Shown here: one piece after another, positions 11,972-23,758 of the stretch
Numbering within the stretch: the stretch's first letter is position 1
Layout of the letters: every line of letters begins with the position of its first letter
DNA from: Nannobrachium achirus
Lineage: Eukaryota; Chordata; Actinopteri; Myctophiformes; Myctophidae
DNA length: 64,000 nucleotides
Assembly: GCA_963921795.1 (NCBI GenBank)
Contig: OY997643.1
Span: 9,083,033-9,147,032, forward strand
Direction of reading: 5' to 3'
Made by a program: the position numbers and the translations under genes
The notes under the pieces: generated by a model
What the model was told of the DNA's origin: nothing
The model's database searches: none
Seen by the model: the letters and a program-made list of their open reading frames with translations, nothing else

Positions 11972-12229
11972 GTAGACATTGACCCATGTATTTTTGGTGA
12001 TTCCAACAAATGTTCTTCCCCAGTCAGCGCCTGAAAAACTATGTACGCAAAGGAACCCTAGACATTTGTTACATCCAATAACTTGAACTCACTCGAATAT
12101 ATAAATTCCCTTTTTTTGTACCGGAGGCAAGGACTTGATAAAGAATCGGGGTATCAGCCTCTTCATGTGTTTGCACTTCTTCAAAATCATGTCCCTTGAT
12201 GAAGGTATCGTATTATGATGCCTACTTTG

Positions 12230-12440
12230 TCATACCTGACAAATTGCCCTGAGCTTCCATCAATTGAAAAAAAATAGATGGAATTCAGAGAGTGGAGGGT
12301 ATGTTCCAGTCAGGTTTCTTGCCCTCCCTGCTGCAAAGGCAGTACTTGAGCTCATCAAACGTGGCTGCCAAGCAGGTTACAAGGGACAGTGCAGCTGCTC
12401 AAACAATAACCTGCCTTGCACTCTCCGCCCTGCAAATGCT
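12230..12440 (+). pseudogene. Inverted second copy of the Cys-rich protein fragment
   Basis: Encodes the same LPSIE, SGGYVPVR and LPAAKAVLELIK segments and a degraded cysteine cluster, inverted to the 11417 copy. It is part of the right arm of FB1. One cysteine of the cluster is replaced by tyrosine, and the frame ends soon after. Confidence 0.5.
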
Positions 12441-13315
12441 ATAGTGGAAACTGTGAACACTATTAGGGAGGACATGTATAGTAGTGAATTTCTTTGGGTA
12501 CAATTGACCTTTACTTTAAGAGGATATAGGGTGCAGGTTTTGGGGTGACGATAACAAAGAGGTGTGTGTATTGTGTTGTCAGTGTGAGTGCAGTACAATA
12601 AATGGACATGTTAGACTGCGCGCCCAAAGTGAGAAGTTGCAATACCTTAATTCTTGCAATCCCTGCAGTAACACCTGTGAACCTGTCTGTCTAACACACT
12701 CATGTTATAAATAATACTGAGAATACTAATAAAAACAGTTTCAAATGTAAAAAAAAAAAAAAAAGAGAGAGAAAGAGAAAAAAAAAACGTCCCCATCAAG
12801 ATTCGGCAGGCCCCCTGTAGTAACTCTGAGGATCCCCTAGGGGTCCCGGACCCCCTGTGGAAGACCCCTGGGTATTTGCTACTACTCATTTTCGCTTTCA
12901 GAGCCCAGTTAACAACTTTAATGCTTCAGTTATGATCTAATCTAACATTGCTTTGGAGCAGGAGCAAAGCGATTACTGAGATAGGCTCAGGGGTCTGTTT
13001 GGGGGGTCCCAGATGAGGAAAGACCCCAACCAAAAGTCAGAAAGGTTATTCTGGCTGCTTTAAAAGTGTAATAAATGAACTCAGGATGTTTTAAAACCTA
13101 CAAAACAACTCTAATATTATGAAAATCAGACATTAACTGGCTGGCGTGCTATTCAGAGGCAGCCATCTTGGAAACATGGCAGCCATTTTGATTTTTCAGT
13201 GTCTAACGTGTTTTATCATAGGAACAACCCCTAAGGAGTACTTGTGAAAAGTTTTAGGTTTCTTTCCACTTGTGAAGTATTTTAGTGCAAAAATGCATTT
13301 ATCTGCACCGCTATA

Positions 13316-15384
13316 TCGAGGGCTTGGAGCGCAAAGGGCCTATGTGACATTTTCAGAATTTTACAGGAGAGCAAAAACAAAGTTTTAATTGACTGTAACT
13401 ATTTTATTAAAAACAACATGCGTAAGCAGTCTGTACTTTTATACATATTAAGCTAAAAGGAATTGATATTTTAATAGTTATATATATAAAAAAGTACAAA
13501 ACAATTTAAAAAAAATACAAAACTAATACGTGTAAGCTAAAACGTCACTTAGGCCCTTTGCGCTCTAACATTGTATAGCTTTTTGCTTCACGTTTAGGGT
13601 CTAAGTGACATTCAGAAAATAATAATACTGGACCAGAGACAGTAACTTGTTAGTAACTGCTCCGATCCACACCAAACTTGGCATGAACTCTAATCAGGGG
13701 CCTGCCATCAGAGTAGCCACACCAGGGGCCACATTTGGCCCCCAGTTACAAAAACAGAGGCCCCTGGGGGCCCATGGGTGCCAAAAGTGCACCGTTCGTC
13801 CAATCTGCGCCAATCTTGGCATGAACATTGTTCAGGGGTCTGCAATGACAATAGTCACATGAGGGGCCACATGTGGCCACCAGGGGGCACAATAGGGGCC
13901 AATTCAGGGGCCCCTGGGGTGCTAAAGGTGCACCGTTGCTCCAATCTGCACCAAACTTTGCACAAACACTGTTCAGGGGTCTACCATGACAATAGTCACA
14001 CCAGGGGCCACCTCACAGGCCTTATCAGGGTCCCCAGTGTACCATATCAGGGGCCCCCAGGGGCCTCGGGTTCCAAAGGCACACCATTGCTCCAATTTGC
14101 ATAAACTTAGCATGAACACTGTTTAAGGGTCTGCCATGACAATAGTCACACAAAGGGCTTCACCAGGGGCCCCAGGGTGCAAGTGGCCCCTGGGGGCCCC
14201 GGGGTTCCAAAGGTGCACCGTTGCTCTGATCTGCACCAAATATGGCACAAACACTGTCCATGGGTCTACCATGACAATAGTCACACCAGGGGTAACCTCA
14301 CAGGCCTCATCAGGGGCCCCAGTGTACAATATCAGGGGCCCCCAGGGGCCCCGGGGTGCCAAAAGCACACTGTTGCTCTGATCTGCACCAAATATGGCAC
14401 AAACACTGTCCATGGGTCTACCATGACAATAGTCACACCAGGGGCCACCTCACATGCCTTATCAGGGTCCCCAGTGTACCTTATCAGGGGCCCCCAGGGG
14501 CCCCGGGTTCCAAAGGCACACCATTGCTCCAATTTGCATAAACTTAGCATGAACACTGTTTAAGGGTCTGCCATGACAATAGTCACACAAAGGGCTTCAC
14601 CAGGGGCCCCAGGGTGCCAGTGGCCGCTGGGGGCCCCGGGGTTGTGACTATGCCCTGGTGTGACTATTCTCAGGGCAGAACCCTGGACAGTGTTTGTGAC
14701 AAGTTTGGTGCGTAATGGGGCAACAGTGCGCCTGTGGCACCCAAAGGCCCCTGGGGACCCCTAATGTGGCCCCTGGGGGCCCCTAATGTGGCCCCTCGTG
14801 TGACTTTTGTTGTGGCAAACCCCTGAACAGTGTTTATGCCACGTTTGGTGCAGAGTGGACCAACGGTGCAACTGTGTCATCCAGGGGCCCCTGGGGGCCT
14901 TGATTTTGCACCTGGGGGCCACACATGGCCTCTGGTGTGGCCACTCTGAATGCAGACCCCTGATTAATCTTTTTTTGGTGCGGATCAGAGCAGTTTCTGG
15001 CAAGTTACTATCTCTGTTCCCTTGTGTTACCCAGGGCCCACCAGGGGCCCTAATGTGGTCCCTGGGGGCCCCACAAGGCCCCTGGCGTGACTATTGTCAT
15101 GGCAGGCTCCTGAACAGTGTTTGTGCCAAATTTGGGTGCCTATTAGGGCCACGGTGTGTCTGGTTTGGTATTCTACACGTGCACTAAAGCCTTTTGCGCT
15201 CCAAGTTCAACTGAAGGGTTTCACATGAGCCTTTTTGGTTTTTAGGCTTTATTTCAAAAAGTAAAAGTTATTATTACGAAAGATTTTCACCATCTGATAG
15301 AGTTCGCAGAGACCTTTAAAATGATGTAAAAAAGTCATTTTTGCAAAAAATTTCACATAGGCCCTTTGCGCTCCAAGCCCTCGA
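13316..15384. mobile_element. Foldback element FB2 with GC-rich minisatellite arms
   Basis: Perfect 32-bp terminal inverted repeats lie at 13316-13347 and 15353-15384, beginning TCGAGGGCTTGGAGCGCAAA. Flanking TA (13314-13315, 15385-15386) fits a TA target. The parent site gcatatgtcaaact is intact in the SINE block at about 10276 and 18397. Subterminal copies of the ccctttgcgct box occur at about 13553 and 15192. The interior is a head-to-head minisatellite. TA targets suit Tc1/mariner-type transposases, but none is encoded. Confidence 0.75.
13640..15180. repeat. Head-to-head GGGGCCCC-rich minisatellite
   Basis: Units of roughly 120-250 bp contain cacca(g)gggg, gccatgacaatagtcaca and gcatgaacactgttcagggg. 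They run in one orientation from 13640 to about 14640 and in the opposite orientation from there to 15180. The open frames on both strands (80-128 codons, rich in G, P and H) follow from the repeat and are not taken as genes. Confidence 0.8.
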
Positions 15385-15684
15385 TATGTCAAACTCTTTA
15401 ATGTTGACACGTCTGATCTAGCTCCAGATCACGTTCATGTTTAAAATGAGCCCTTCTCTACCGGCTGTTTTTTTCTGTTTTGAGTAAAATGAGCCCTTCT
15501 CTACTGGCTGTTTTTTTCTGTTTTGAGTAAAAGAAAATATGATCACTCGAAAATGTCAGAAATACTCAGATTACATTTACTCAGATTGATTTCACCCCAA
15601 GCCTCCAAAATATAAAAAATAAATCAATAAAATCAAGGCACTCAGCCTACATAGAACTTTTTTTTTTAAACAAACATGGTTAAC
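15385..15684. other. Intervening sequence between FB2 and SINE block
   Basis: It continues the type-alpha SINE 3' part (tttaatgttgacacgtctga), then has a doubled 55-bp phrase (tctctac(c/t)ggctgtttttttc), then AT-rich sequence. The relative at 18670 lacks about 200 bp of it. No gene. Confidence 0.5.
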
Positions 15685-15996
15685 AAATCCTGTGGCTGCC
15701 TAGTGTAGTGGTCAGGGCATATGCCTTTCATGCAGAAGGTCGTTGGATCGAATCCCGCTTGGGGTTTATATAAGCATAATACCATGACGTTTAGTAGACT
15801 TTACAGTTTGGTTCCTTGAACAATGTCTGATATGGAGCCTTCCTAAAAATGTCCCCCAACCCCCCTTGATGCGTATTTTAATATCCGCCATTACTAAATA
15901 ATGTATTTTGCATCATAAATCCTGAAACAAGCATTATAATACAAACTGTCATGTCTACACCTATGTTGTGATTTTCAAGGATTGCAATGATATCAT
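15685..15996 (+). mobile_element. tRNA-derived SINE, type beta, copy 1
   Basis: A-box match tagtgtagtgg and B-box match ggatcgaatcc lie about 45 bp apart, in a tRNA-like head beginning ggctgcctagtg. A body of about 230 bp follows, including tgatatggagccttcctaaa. A second copy lies at 18768. Confidence 0.6.
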
Positions 15997-16175
15997 GTAC
16001 CAGCTCCAGTGGCCTAGTGGTTTGAGTGTCTTCCCTGAGACTAGGAGATCCGGGTTCAAACCCGGGTCGTGTCACACCAAAGATTCTAAAAAACGGGACC
16101 CAGTGCCTCCCTGCTTGAAACTCAGCATCAAGGGTTGGATTGGGGGTAACTCCCTGCGACATACTAGCGTCATGA
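15997..16175 (+). mobile_element. tRNA-derived SINE, type gamma, copy 1
   Basis: Strong A box (tggcctagtgg) and B box (ggttcaaaccc), followed by the phrases gggacccagtgcctccctgc and catcaagggttggattgggg, which I recall from a widespread fish SINE. The usual 3' part is missing, so it is a truncated head. A second copy lies at 19081. Confidence 0.7.
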
Positions 16176-17149
16176 TGTACTTGTACATCAAGCTGCCTTA
16201 TGCTACAGAAACAGGAGATAGGCTCCCGCCCTATGAGATTCATAGCCTGGCTGATTCATATGGTCTTCATAGCTCAGCAAGGCTTACTATGTACATCATC
16301 AAACTGTGCATAGTATCACAGTTTTTTTTATGTCTGTTGCATATAGGCCTACAGTCTTTTGCATACATGTTGTGTAGAGGCCAATTTGTGCTTTTACCTA
16401 TAACCACCGATTAGTGTAAAACTTTGTATGCACACTTCCCAGAGGCCAAGGAAAAACCTGTGCCCTGCATTTTTCACATCTGCTATTTATAGCGCCACCA
16501 GAAGGCCGACTTACAGTATGTAAAACACATTCTTCGATATTACTCCTTCAGATTTTATCCGAAAATCACACAAATCAGTACACAGTAGTCTCTACAGTGA
16601 TGTAATCATGACAGATTTGTCAGATATCATATTCTATCTAATTGGCTAACATTGAATTCCAAGGTTTGCAGGATTGCTCCTTTTTGAACAAAATGTCTCA
16701 AATCATGAACGTAGCTATGTGTGTGAAATTTTGCACACACATTCCCACTAGGCCAAGGAACAGATGCCACCCTTCTCACATTGGCCTGTTATAGCGCCAC
16801 CAGCGGGTCAATTTTTGCAAAACACATTTTTGGAACAAAATGCTTCAAATCCCGCATGCAGCGTACGATTGCCGTGAAAGGCCCAAGAACACGTGGCACC
16901 CTTTTCACTTTGGCCTATTATGAGTGAGTCACCACTAGGCCAAAAAAAACCTACCTGACCTGCCGGAGTCCTGTTCGGAAGAACACTGCTTCTAGTTTTT
17001 CTTTGATGTCTTCTTTGCTTTCCCTTGATGCCTTTTTGCTTTCCTGCTTTTTATGCCTTGGCCACTTTATCGCTGCTTGCAGCTATATTTAGTGGCCAAG
17101 GCCACGAAGTGGCAATGCCTTGGCCACTCATTGTTATTGGACTTCATCA
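16176..17149 (+). mobile_element. Module M1, copy 3 with CTAG end
   Basis: After about 140 bp of unassigned sequence, M1 starts near tttatgtctgttgcatatag. It carries an extra stretch (aaacctgtgccctgcatttt) absent from other copies, so it is a diverged member. CTAG is at 16992-16995 followed by T, and the joint plus palindromic tail follow. Confidence 0.6.
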
Positions 17150-18240
17150 CTATTATTATTATTATTCCGCCACTTTTTCTCTAGCGGCTAGACCGTGCAG
17201 TCGCTTTTTACGAAACTCGGCAGTATGGCAGAGGACCATGCCAAACGGCTAAAACGCGAAGCTCGCAACAATCGGCCAAAGGGTGGCGCTGTAGGAAGCC
17301 TTTGAAAAATTCCAACTTTGAACAGGTGTAGCTCATGCCCTGTTTCAGGTACAGCAATGAAACCTGTATACACTTATGCGTCTCCTCATGCCGAACAACT
17401 TTTACGCTCTGACTTTTGACCTCTGACCTTTACTTCTCCCACAATTTTGAATTATATGAAAAACAGTAAAAATGTATCTCCTCCTGGCATTTTCGCGTAA
17501 CGTGCACAAAACTTTTTTTACATGAACTTTGGACCAATACGGTCTGAAAAGTTAGGCGGATTTTCTTTAAAGCAAAACATTATTTTTTAATAATTCACTC
17601 AATGTTGCAGTTTTATGCAAATTATTCTTCTGCCTCTAAATCATACATGCAAAGTGACACGTTCATGGCATTTGGCAAATATGTCGAGGGTTAGTCCAAA
17701 TATCACTGAAAGCAATCTTACTCGAATTGGCCAAAGGGGGGCGCTATACGAAGCGTTTGAAAACTCAAAATTTAAAGGGGCATAAGTCATGCCTCGTTTC
17801 GTTTGAAGACATGCAACTTGCTTACACGCGTGCCTTGACTCAAGCTGAAGACATCTGTGTCTTTGTTAAGTAAGCTCCGCCCTTAGATTTTCCGCCATTT
17901 GGAGCAGTTTGTAAAACACTTAAACCCGCTTTTATTCCGGAACTTTCGCGTCACGTACACAGAACTTTTTTTACATGAACTTTGGACCAATATCTAAAGA
18001 TCTGTCAGATCGGATTTTTTTTAAATTTTAAACATGCTTTTTTAATAATTCAATGAATATTGCAAGTTTTATGCAAATTATTCTTCTGCCTCTAAAACAT
18101 ACATGCAAAGTAAAATTTTCATGAACTACTGTAGAGGGTTAGTCCAAATATCACTGAAACCAATCTTACCCCAATTGGCCAAAGGGGGGCGCTATATCAT
18201 TTTGAAAGAAGGCGTCAAGTACATTACATGAAACTTTTTC
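17150..18240 (+). mobile_element. Module M2, copy 4
   Basis: Same module as the other M2 copies, starting in an ATT run. Like copy 3, it runs into a type-alpha SINE block rather than M3. Confidence 0.65.
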
Positions 18241-18767
18241 TTTTTTCTTTTCTTTTTTTCCAAAAATGACAGGTCCATTATGTGTGACTGCCATAGTGTA
18301 GTGGTCAGTGAATGTGCCTGGTATACGGATGGTTGTCAGTTCAAACCCCACATCGGGTTGAGTTGATGTTAACATCCTGGAAGCCCATGGCATGTGCATA
18401 TGTCAAACTGTTTAATGTTGACACGTCTGATCTAACTCCAGATCACGTTCATGTTTAAAATGAGCCCCACAACTACTGTAGATTTACATGAAACTTTTTC
18501 TTTTTTCTTTTCTTTAAAAAAAAAAAAATGACAGGTCCATCATGTGTGACTGCCGTAGTGTAGTGGTCAGTGCCTGTGCCTGGTATACGGATGGTTAGCA
18601 GTTCAAATCCCACATTGGGTTCAGTTGATGTTAACATCCTGGATGCCCATGGCATGTGCATATGTCAAACTCACCCCAAGCCTCCAAAATATAAAAAATA
18701 AATCAATGAAATCAAGGCACTCAGCCTACATAGACTTTTTTTTTTAAACAAACATGGTTAATAGATC
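18241..18767 (+). mobile_element. tRNA-derived SINE heads, type alpha (second pair)
   Basis: Two tandem copies with A boxes near 18297 and 18557. They form the same alpha-alpha-beta-gamma order as at 10126-16175, but without the foldback insertions, so this block is the empty-site reference for FB1 and FB2. Confidence 0.6.
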
Positions 18768-19080
18768 CTGTGGCTGCCTAGTGTAGTGGTCAGGGCATAT
18801 GCCTTTCATGCAGAAGGTCGTTGGATCGAATCTCGCCTGGGGTTAATAAAAGCATAAAACCATGACATTTGGTAGACTTTACAGTTTGGTTCCTTGAACA
18901 ATGTCTGATATGGAGCCTTCCTAAAAATGTCCCCCAACCCCCCTTGATGCGTATTTGAATATCCGCCATTACTAAATAATGTATTATGCATCATAAATCC
19001 TGAAACAAGCATTATAATACAAACTGTCATGTCTACACCTATGTTGTGATTTCCAAGGATTGCAATGATATCATGTACCA
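18768..19080 (+). mobile_element. tRNA-derived SINE, type beta, copy 2
   Basis: Near-identical to the 15685 copy, including the tgatatggagccttcctaaa body. It was duplicated together with its neighbours. Confidence 0.6.
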
Positions 19081-19247
19081 GCTCAGTGGCCTAGTGGTTT
19101 GAGTGTCGGCCCTAAGACTGGGAGATCCGGGTTCAAACCTGGGTTGTGTCATACCAAAGATTCTAAAAAATGGGACCCAGTGCCTCCCTGCTTGAAACTC
19201 GGCATCAAGGGTTGGATTGGGAGTAACTCCCTGCGACATACTAGCAA
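19081..19247 (+). mobile_element. tRNA-derived SINE, type gamma, copy 2
   Basis: A and B boxes as in the 15997 copy. It breaks off at gacatactagc, where it joins directly to the middle of an M1 module. Confidence 0.65.
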
Positions 19248-19487
19248 AATGCTTCAAATCCCGCATGCAGCGTCCGATTGCCGTGAAAGGCCCAAGAACA
19301 CGTGGCACCCTTTTCACTTTGGCCTATTATAGTAGGCCAAAAAAAAACCTACCTGACCTGCCGGAGTCCTGTTCGGAAGAACACTGCTTCTAGTTTTTCT
19401 TTGATATTCTTCTTTGCTTTCCCTTGATGCCTTTTTGCTTTCCTGCTTTTTATGCCTTGGCCACTTTATCGCTGCTTGCAGCTATAT
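19248..19487 (+). mobile_element. Module M1, truncated copy 4 with CTAG end
   Basis: Only the right third of M1 is present, beginning at aaaatgcttcaaatcccgca. It keeps the TGTTC-GGAA-GAACA hairpin, CTAG at 19390-19393 and the GCTGCTTGCAGC joint. Confidence 0.6.
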
Positions 19488-20507
19488 TTATTATTATTAT
19501 TATTCCGCCACTTTTGCTCTAGCGGCTAGACCGTGCAGTCGCTTTTTACGAAACTCGGCAGTATGGCAGAGGACTATGCCAAACGGCTAAAACGCGAAGC
19601 TCGCAACAATCGGCCAAAGGGTGGCGCTGTAGGAAGCCTTTGAAAAATGCCAACTTTGAACAGGTGTAGCTCATGCCCTGTTTCAGGTACAGCAATGAAA
19701 CCTGTATACACTTGTGCGTCTCCTCATGCCGAACAACTTTTACGCTCTGACTTTTGACCTCTGACCTTTACTTCTCCCACAATTTTGAATTATATGAAAA
19801 ACAGTAAAAATGTATCTCCTCCTGGGATTTTCGCGTAATGTGCGCGAAACTTTTTTTACATGAACTTTGGACCAATATGGTCTGAAAAGTTAGGCGGATT
19901 TTCTTTAAAGCGAAACATTATTTTTTAATAATTCACTCAATGTTGCAGTTTTATGCAAATTATTCTTCTGCCTCTAAATCATACATGCAAAGTCACACGT
20001 TCATGGCATTTGGCAAATATGTAGAGGGTTAGTCCAAATATCACTGAAAGCAATCTTACTCCAATTGGCCAAAGGGGGGCGCTATACGAAGCGTTTGAAA
20101 ACTCAAACTTTAAAGGGGCATAAGTCATGCCTCGTTTCGTTTGAAGACATGCAACTTGCTTACACGCGTGCCTTGACTCAAGCGGAAGACATCTGTGTCT
20201 TTGTTAAGTAAGCTCCGCCCTTAGATTTTCCGCCAATTTGAGCAGTTTGTAAAACACTTAAACCCGCTTTTATTCCGGAACTTTTGCGTCACGTGCACAG
20301 AACTTTTTTTACATGAACTTTGGACCAATACCTAAAGATCTGTCGGATCGGATTTTTTAAACATTGAAACATGCTTTTTTAATAATTCCATCAACATTGC
20401 ATGTTTTATGCAAATTATTATTCTGCCTCTAAAACATACATGCAAAGTAACATTTTCATGATGAACTACTGTAGAGGGTAAGTCCAAATATCACTGAAAC
20501 CAAAAAG
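19488..20507 (+). mobile_element. Module M2, copy 5
   Basis: Full module, closest to copies 1 and 2, running directly into M3. Confidence 0.7.
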
Positions 20508-20587
20508 AATCATATTTGAACTGGGGACCCCCCACCCTGACGTTAGTAGGGTTTTCCCATGATCTGGGCCTTAGGCTAGATGCAGAA

Positions 20588-21071
20588 TAGAGCTGGGACG
20601 TTCGCGAACGAATCAAATCTTTTGAACGGCTCTTTGAAGTGAACGTTGGGATCCGGTTCGCGCAGTAGAGAGCCGTTCATTTGGGGGGGAGACCCCCTCC
20701 CCCCAATTCAACATCTCCTTGCTACTCCACTGAGTACTGACTGAGTACAGTGAGTGAGTGAGAGAGAGAGAACAAGTGGAGGAGCGAGTTCATTGTTGCC
20801 TGCTTGTTTTTTTTTGGTGTTTTATGAATAACAAAAGTCAAGGTAGCTTAATTTACACACACATTTTATGAAAAGGGTAAATACTAAATTGTGATCTCAA
20901 CTGTCAGCAGAGGAATGTGGTGCCACCTTGTGGATTCATGTTTAAACAAATTCTTCTTAAAAATATATAAATATACAAGGAGCCAAATGAGCCAGTCTTT
21001 TGAACGACTCTTTTCAGTGAGCCAGATCGATGGTACTGTCTCACTTCAAAGAGCCATAAATCCCACCTCTA
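20588..21071. mobile_element. Non-autonomous hAT element inside M3, copy 3
   Basis: It is 484 bp. TIRs are TAGAGCTGGGA and TCCCACCTCTA, flanked by ATGCAGAA at 20580-20587 and 21072-21079. Confidence 0.85.
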
Positions 21072-21090
21072 ATGCAGAATGGTTAGGCAC

Positions 21091-21200
<110 letters not shown>

Positions 21201-21984
21201 ACTGAATCTAACTGATGGCTTAGTTTGGTTTTCAGAAAAACTACATTTCCCAGAATGCAGCAGCTAAGATGGCTGCTTGTTGCAATCAGTTTGATTTGTC
21301 AGCACCTGGCCGCAACACAGCTTCTCCGAGTCAGGCAATCCAAATGTTTTTGCTCTTAACCACCGAGCTCTGCTTCACTGTGTAGCTGGCTCTCGAAGGG
21401 ACTCTTCCATCGAGCAGTAAGCAAAACTCCACTATGTTCTCCTCTGTCGCACATTTGCTCTGTATTTTGCCACATTGCTAATGTTGGTTCTATCTGTTCC
21501 CATTGTAGGCAAATTAGGAGCTGCATCTGAGTCTTGGAAGAGAAATGGCATGTGTTAATGGAAGCAACGGCATACTGTGAAACATATGTTTCGAATGTAA
21601 CCCCTGTTTGTTAAGTTCTGGAAAGAAGCATATTTTGAGTTAAAAGCCCCGGTTTTGGGAAGAACTTTATTTCATGTTTTAGGGGAACGCCCCATTGAAT
21701 AAAACAACGCTTATTGCGTTTTCACCTTGAGAACTGTTTCCGTGTGCTGGTTTGGGTTCAGACTTCACAATACTTAATGTTTAAAAACTTAATTTGAAGA
21801 CGTTTACTACTTGAATTATTTGAAAACATTGTGATTTAAAAGACATGCCTGAAAATGGCTAGGTTGTTAACCCTCTGTTTTGAAGGTTTACAACCTGATG
21901 ACCAACTCTTCAACAAAGACAACTAATGAAAAAGTTGGAAAATAAAGATATTGAGTTAAAACCTTGAGGAGTTCTTTGGAACTA

Positions 21985-22734
21985 TTTTATGTCTGTTGCA
22001 TATAGTCTTTTGCATACATGTTGTGTAGAGGTCAATTTGTGCTTTCACCAATAACTATGCCGATTAGTGTAAAATCGGCAGAGTCTCTGTCATTTATAGC
22101 GCCACCAGAAGGCCGAAAACGCATTCTTCAATATTACTCCTTCAGATTTTATCCGATAATCACACAAATGGGCACACAGTATCTCTACAGTGATGTAATC
22201 ATGAGGGATTTGTCCAATATCATATTCTATCTAATTGGCTAACATTGAATTCCAAGGTTTGCAGGATTGCTCCTTTTTGAACAAAATGTCTCAAACGCAG
22301 CCTGCTATTTGTGTGAGATTCTGCACGCACATTCCCACTAGGCCAAGGAACAGATGCCACCCTTCTCACATTGGCCTGTTATAGCGCCACCAGCGGGTCA
22401 ATTTTTGCAAAACCCATTTTTGGAACAAAATGCCTCAAATCCCGCATGCAGCGTCCGATTGCCGTGAAAGGCCAAAGAACACGTGGTACCCTTTTGACTT
22501 TGGCCTATTATAGTCACCACTAGGCCAAAAAAAAAACACCTGACCTGCTGGAGACCTGTTCGGAAGAACACTACTTCTAGTTTTTCTTTGATTTCTTCTT
22601 TGCTTTCCCTTGATGCTTTTTTGCTTTCTTACTTTTTCTACCTTGGCCACTTTATCGCTGCTTGCAGCTATATTTATAATTATTATTTGCCTTTTTCTAT
22701 GGGCTATTTTATAGACATTGGATCATTATCATAA
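21985..22734 (+). mobile_element. Module M1, copy 5 with CTAG end (end of left array)
   Basis: Full M1 with CTAG at 22577-22580 and the joint at about 22665. The array stops in an ATAATTATTATT run, and about 50 bp of other sequence separates it from the Helitron. Confidence 0.65.
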
Positions 22735-23698
22735 CTAGAAGCTGCGGGCGGCCCAGCGTCTAGTCGGTGACCTGGCCAACTCGGAACAATGTAAATAGGG
22801 AATGAATGCCCCGCCCTTTAATGCAAACCCCATTATACCTGTTTTCATAGGACCCGTTTTGACCATCTGTCTGCCTGTGTCCATTTATGCCCATATGGAG
22901 ATATCTGTATCTGTCTGTCTGTCTGTCTGTCGGCGTCCATTTTATGTCCATATATGGAGATCACTGCAGTTATAGTTCTGGGTCCATTTTATGCCCATAT
23001 ATGGAGATATCTGTCTATCTGCGTCCATTTTATGCCCATATATGGAGTATCTGTCTGTGCCTCCAACTGTGTTGCAGACACAGTGCCGGTTCCCCCTTTA
23101 ATGCAAACCTCATTATACCTGTTGTCATAGGACCCGTTTTGAACATCTGTTTGCCTGTGTCCATTTATGCCCATATATGGAGATATCTGTATCTGTCTGT
23201 CTGCGTCCATTTTATGCCCATATATGGAGATCTTTGACCATCTGTTTGCCTCTGTCCATTTATGTCCATATATGGAGATATCTGTCTGTCTGCAATCCAT
23301 TTTATGCCCATATATGGGGGCATTCATTTTATGCCCATATATGGAGAACGCGCGTGCCCGTGGGACGAACGGTTCTCGAGATACGCGGATTACATACATA
23401 CATACACACTCACAGAGATTTTTTGTTGACTCATGTGGCGTACGTGATGTCAGAGCCTTTTATAAAGTGATGTCACAATGAGTCAGAGCTTTCGCTGATT
23501 TCCTCCGGAACAGCCTGATGTCAACAATCAACCCCGCATAAGGAGATTCCGAACGTTTCGCGCCGGTTCGGGAAAACCGCGCGTCAGGTCGGGTCGAGAC
23601 CCGGCATTGCACTCCGTGCCGCGGCGGGGAACGTGCGTGCCGAATCTGAAGCCGGTGGGACGAACGGTTCTCGAGATACGCGGATTACAGACACACAC

Positions 23699-23729
<31 letters not shown>

Positions 23730-23758
23730 CGCAGAGACTTCTCGCATTTATAGATAGA
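22735..23758 (-). mobile_element. Non-autonomous Helitron
   Basis: Read on the minus strand it starts A/TCTATCTATAAATGCGAG and ends in a GC-rich hairpin (GCTGGGCCGCCCGCAGC) shortly before CTAG/T. This fits Helitron rules: 5' TC, 3' hairpin plus CTRR, insertion between A and T, no target duplication. The GC-rich segment (23550-23670) and the gacag run match what I recall of a common fish Helitron family. A 33-bp phrase containing gggacgaacggttctcgaga occurs twice (23361, 23659), pointing to an internal duplication. There is no Rep/helicase gene, so it is non-autonomous. Confidence 0.75.
22855..23345. repeat. Minisatellite in the Helitron (tatatggagat units)
   Basis: Seven to nine irregular units of about 35-60 bp contain tccattttatgcccatatat and ggagatatctgtctg. 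They are interrupted by a partial repeat of the Helitron end region (ttaatgcaaacc(c/t)cattata at 22819 and 23099). Open frames of 97-136 codons across it reflect the repeat. Confidence 0.75.

Larger units (their letters stand above)
10958..12870. mobile_element. hAT-like element forming the core of FB1
   Basis: The ends CAGAGGTCTTCCAC and GTGGAAGACCCCTG belong to the same TIR type as the small hAT elements at 41164 and 46619. Its interior is itself inverted: the AC-tract side (11040-11720) and the 12230-12750 side are reverse complements. No transposase frame was found, and no clean 8-bp duplication is visible because the flanks are themselves inverted arms. Confidence 0.5.
10539..13313. mobile_element. 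Foldback element FB1 with nested hAT ends
   Basis: A giant inverted repeat. Sequence from about 10600 to 11720 matches, in reverse complement, sequence from about 12230 to 13260. The outer ends are TAGCGGGGCAG and CTGCACCGCTA. TAT flanks both sides (10536-10538 and 13314-13316), consistent with a 2- or 3-bp target duplication. Nested inside are hAT-like TIRs (start 10958, end 12870; aggtcttccac / gtggaagacccc). The element carries two copies of a Cys-rich reading frame in opposite directions. It sits at the left boundary of FB2, so it inserted later. Confidence 0.6.

Noticed and set aside
13640-15180. CRISPR-like array
   Set aside because: Units are long, irregular, inverted at the centre and lack unique spacers. 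The genome is animal-like. The 162-bp, 132-bp and 25-bp arrays are ordinary tandem repeats for the same reasons.
13647-15187. Frames of 71-128 codons in the GGGGCCCC minisatellite
   Set aside because: They follow the repeat on both strands and have no independent support.
15697-15765. Possible functional tRNA genes at the A/B-box sites (also 10174, 16005, 18782, 19088)
   Set aside because: The heads continue into repeated SINE bodies, stems are imperfect and copies are duplicated in blocks. They are SINE promoters, not tRNA genes.
22735-23758. Hairpin MITE or LTR origin for the tatatggagat region
   Set aside because: The TC...CTAG ends with A/T flanks and absence of target duplication fit a Helitron better. 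The inner repeats are a minisatellite.
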